From: an uncultured Clostridia bacterium
GTDB taxonomy: Bacteria; Bacillota; Clostridia; TANB77; CAG-508
DNA length: 6,989 bases
Direction of reading: 5' to 3'
Assembly (NCBI GenBank): GCA_934168355.1
Contig: CAKPNI010000050.1
Span: 1 to 6,989, forward strand
This document shows, piece by piece, positions 4,727-6,989 of this stretch (positions within the stretch are counted from its first letter, which is position 1; every line of letters starts with the position of its first letter). Made by a program: the position numbers and the translations under genes. The notes beneath the pieces are model-generated. The model was given only the letters and a program-made list of their open reading frames with translations. It was not told where the DNA came from and searched no databases.

Positions 4727-5984
4727 CTACTTGTTTTCTGGATATAATAATATATTATCATATTGTGATATCTTACTATAACTTTTTGCATCTATGCCAA
4801 GTGATTCAAGTTCACTATTATCATAAGTATCTACAACAGAATATTTATCATTTTTCTTTAATACTTTTACTATTACCTTTTGTTCTACTCCTGCTTTTTT
4901 CCTTATAACATATTTTAATCCCTGTTCATCTTCTAGTATAGCCGAATTTGGTACTTTGAGTCCCGAGTAGCTCCACCAAGTTATATTAAATGATATTTTT
5001 CTATATTGTGTTAATTCGTCTGTTAATGTTTTTAAATCAAATACTATCAAAACCTTGTCATTGTCCTGCTTTGCAACATATGTTACTTCTGAATTTATTT
5101 CGTTTCCACTAGATAATGTTATTGTTACTTTATCTCCTACTTTCACATTTTTTGCTGCATCACTGTTTAATACTGTTGCTAATGAACAATCAAAATTATT
5201 TATGATTTTTCCGTGCTTCTTGTGAGGTTGATACTATTTTTCCTGTTTTTAATCCTAAATTTTCTAGTTTTTCTTCTGTCAAATTGCTTAAATCACTAAT
5301 TGATAATACATCTTCTAGCCCATCAACTCTATATGATACAACCCCTGATTCTGGTGCAGTTATATACTCTGAGTCTGATATTAATTGTGCCTCATATTGT
5401 TCTTTTTGTTTTGTAAGTTCTTGTATGTATGCTCCACTTTGACTTAGTGTTCCCGCAATTTTTGCCTTTTTGCTTGCAATTTCTTCTATCTCTTTTTTGT
5501 ATTCTGTTATAGTATGTATATCTGTCAAATCCTTTAATTCTTGCGTTTTTTCATCTATTTGTTTTTCCAAATTTCTAATATCTGTTGTAACTGGCAATGT
5601 TTGTTTAGATTGTTTTGTAAGCGCATCTTGTAACTTTAAATTTACTTCTTCTATTTTTGATTTTATTTCATCTTCTTGATTACTACTATACCTAAAAATC
5701 GTCTGCCCTTTAGCTGCTCTTTCTCCCTCTGATACAATTGGTGTTATACCATTTTTGTAATTGTTTCCTTTTAATACTTTCTCGTTTCTTATTATATACC
5801 CTGTTGCAGATTCTTCTAAAGTAAGCACACCACTACTTATTGTTACAGTATCACTTGGTTTTCTTACAAGCAAGAAAATCGAATAAAAAATGTATATCAT
5901 AATAACTGCAAATATTAAGTATATTATATGTCTTTTTTCAAATTTTTTATTTTTTAAATCTTCAAATCTTATAATTTTACTCAA
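4727..5984 (-). CDS. HlyD/membrane-fusion-like protein of the sepF neighbourhood, one frameshift
   Basis: The start is TTG at 5982-5984, overlapping the miaA stop, with GGAGGG six bases before it. Ignoring one extra base at 5213 gives an uninterrupted 418-residue protein (257 + 161), and the join reads SQEA|GKIINNFDCSLATVL. Residues 1-18 are cytosolic and basic, 19-40 a membrane helix (HIIYLIFAVIMIYIFYSIFL). An extracellular part follows: a barrel-sandwich-like strand region (SGVLTLEESATGYIIRNEKV), a coiled coil at about 95-200, then APESGVVSYRVDGLED and a C-terminal beta-rich region (VKVGDKVTITL; LKVPNSAILEDEQGLKYVIR). This layout matches the HlyD/membrane-fusion-protein superfamily. Related proteins occur next to sepF in Clostridia, with no proven transport partner, and no exporter gene is present here. 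As written, the sequence splits it into fragments ending at 5196 and restarting near a GTG at 5146. Confidence 0.82.
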
Positions 5985-6901
5985 TTTATTCCCTCCAAAA
6001 TAATGTTTATATTATTTTGTGTTTCTTCTAATCCGTCTAACCATTTTAAGTTTTCTATTCTTTTGAACCACGTTATTTGCCTTTTGGCATATTTTCTTGT
6101 TTCTTGTTTTATTTTTTCTATTGCTTCTTCTTTTGTTAATTCATTGTTTAAATATTGGACTATTTCTTTATATCCTATTGCCTGCATTGCTGTTGGAAAT
6201 TCAGGATATTTTTTTATTAGTTTTTTTACTTCATCTATTAGCCCTTGTTCTAGCATTATATCCACTCTTTTATTTATTCTTTCGTATAATATTGGTCTTT
6301 CTATATTTATTCCAAATACCCTATAATCATATTTCACTTCATTTTTTCTTGACTGAATTTCTTGCTCTGTCTTATTTTTTCCAGTTGCTTTGTAAATTTC
6401 CAATATTCTTATTATTCTTTTTTTGTCATTTGAACTTATTTTTGCCATGGCTTTTTCATCTATTTTTCTTGCTTCTTCATATAGTTTTTCTAAGCCTTCT
6501 TGGGTTTCTGCAATTTTCATCAATTCTTCTCTATATTTTTCATCTAGCTTTATGTCGTCATATTCTATTCCATATATTAAACTATTTGCATAAAGCCCTG
6601 TTCCTCCAACCACTATTGGTGTTTTTCCTTTTTGCAAAATTTCTTCTATCGCCCATTCTGCTTCTTGTTTGTATCTTGCCACACTAAATCTTTCTGTTGG
6701 TAAAACTTCATCAACTATATAATGTTTAATTCCTTGCATTTCTTCCTTTGTTGGCTTTGCTGAACCTATGTCCATGTCTTTATATATTTGCATTGAATCA
6801 CATGATACTATTTCTCCATTTATTTTTTTTGCAAGTTCTATTGATAATGATGTTTTTCCAGAGGCTGTTGGGCCTACGATTACAATTACTTTTGGTTTCA
6901 T
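5981..6901 (-). CDS. miaA: tRNA dimethylallyltransferase MiaA
   Basis: 306 residues, the normal length for the family. ATG 6899-6901 has an AAAGGAG site just upstream. The enzyme transfers a dimethylallyl group from DMAPP to N6 of A37 in tRNAs that read codons starting with U, the first step toward ms2i6A; it acts in the cytosol. Visible motifs are the P-loop GPTASGKT (residues 10-17), CDSMQIYKDMDIGSAKPT (34-51, with the catalytic Asp35), VGGTGLY (98-104), AIGYKE (241-246) and the C-terminal RKYAKRQITWFKR (269-281), which contacts tRNA and substrate. All key residues are present and the frame is intact. Its TGA overlaps the TTG start of the HlyD-like gene by four bases, so the two are likely cotranscribed. 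No promoter is evident in the 88 bases upstream, so it probably belongs to a longer operon. Confidence 0.97.
   Translation of the reverse strand: MKPKVIVIVGPTASGKTSLSIELAKKINGEIVSCDSMQIYKDMDIGSAKPTKEEMQGIKHYIVDEVLPTERFSVARYKQEAEWAIEEILQKGKTPIVVGGTGLYANSLIYGIEYDDIKLDEKYREELMKIAETQEGLEKLYEEARKIDEKAMAKISSNDKKRIIRILEIYKATGKNKTEQEIQSRKNEVKYDYRVFGINIERPILYERINKRVDIMLEQGLIDEVKKLIKKYPEFPTAMQAIGYKEIVQYLNNELTKEEAIEKIKQETRKYAKRQITWFKRIENLKWLDGLEETQNNINIILEGIN
5991..5996 (-). promoter_or_regulatory. Ribosome binding site for the TTG start of the HlyD-like gene
   Basis: GGAGGG on the minus strand, six bases before TTG 5984 and lying within the last codons of miaA. It supports the uncommon TTG start and translational coupling to miaA. 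Confidence 0.8.
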
Positions 6902-6910
6902 ATTTCTCCT

Positions 6911-6988
6911 TTATTTACTATTTAACATTTGAATTATTCCATTTTGAAAATCCTTCATATAATTTATTTCCACAATTGTTGCTACAAT
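6911..6988 (-). CDS. Possible C-terminal end of an upstream gene, cut by the window edge
   Basis: On the minus strand an open frame enters from the right edge and ends in TAA at 6911-6913, nine bases before the miaA ATG; the tail ends MKDFQNGIIQMLNSK. Only 25 residues are visible and I recognise no family. The placement fits an operon partner of miaA, but another frame is also open for 23 codons, so the call is weak. Confidence 0.35.
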   Translation of the reverse strand: MVATIVEINYMKDFQNGIIQMLNSK

Positions 6989-6989
6989 A

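Noticed and set aside
5196..5216. Programmed ribosomal frameshift in the HlyD-like gene
   Set aside because: There is no slippery heptamer or stop-codon context at the join, and the same one-base change appears in an unrelated gene, so error or mutation is simpler.
6097..6687. Long plus-strand open frame opposite miaA
   Set aside because: Its translation is a Leu/Phe-rich run typical of the antisense of an AT-rich gene; miaA on the other strand is intact with all its motifs.

Overview
The window is AT-rich DNA that looks like a chromosome segment from a low-GC Clostridia-type Firmicute, probably a gut commensal. The support is the Gram-positive cell-division pair sepF–divIVA, strong AGGAGG-type ribosome binding sites, a TTG start, and two surface proteins with the pilin-like N-terminus KGITLIALVVTI. 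I cannot name the species.

Right half (about 3590-6989, all minus strand): a housekeeping block. From right to left it holds the possible end of an unidentified gene, miaA (tRNA dimethylallyltransferase), an HlyD/membrane-fusion-like single-pass protein that overlaps miaA by 4 bases and is split by a one-base frameshift, then sepF and divIVA, which have their own promoter and end in a clear intrinsic terminator. Four direct repeats with an 11-base period sit immediately upstream of the sepF promoter. They look like sites for an OmpR-type response regulator (WalR- or PhoP-like).

Middle (1427-3572): the most interesting part, a diversity-generating retroelement (DGR) in damaged or rearranged form. 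The 533-residue minus-strand gene has a pilin-like N-terminus, a formylglycine-enzyme-like C-type-lectin domain, and a GC-rich C-terminal variable region. Thirteen consecutive codons there (1917-1955) can all be derived from AAC or AAT by changing only adenines. Facing it on the plus strand is a reverse-transcriptase remnant with the DGR-type motif IGNYTSQ. It lacks its N-terminus and the catalytic YxDD, and is also frameshifted. No template repeat and no accessory gene (avd) are visible in the window. The target gene has its own promoter and a two-copy version of the repeat found at sepF.

Left (1-1138, minus strand): a second pilin-like surface protein, this one carrying RCC1-type repeats. 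It runs off the left edge and is broken by two one-base insertions. Between it and the reverse-transcriptase remnant lies a gene-free stretch with a long hairpin and a (GT)13 tract.

Overall, two secreted or surface-anchored modular proteins with the same N-terminal module flank a reverse-transcriptase fossil, next to a cell-division operon. Three frameshifts in the window are extra C residues just before GGA on the coding strand, and a fourth is a T-run change. This makes sequencing or assembly error a serious alternative to true gene decay.
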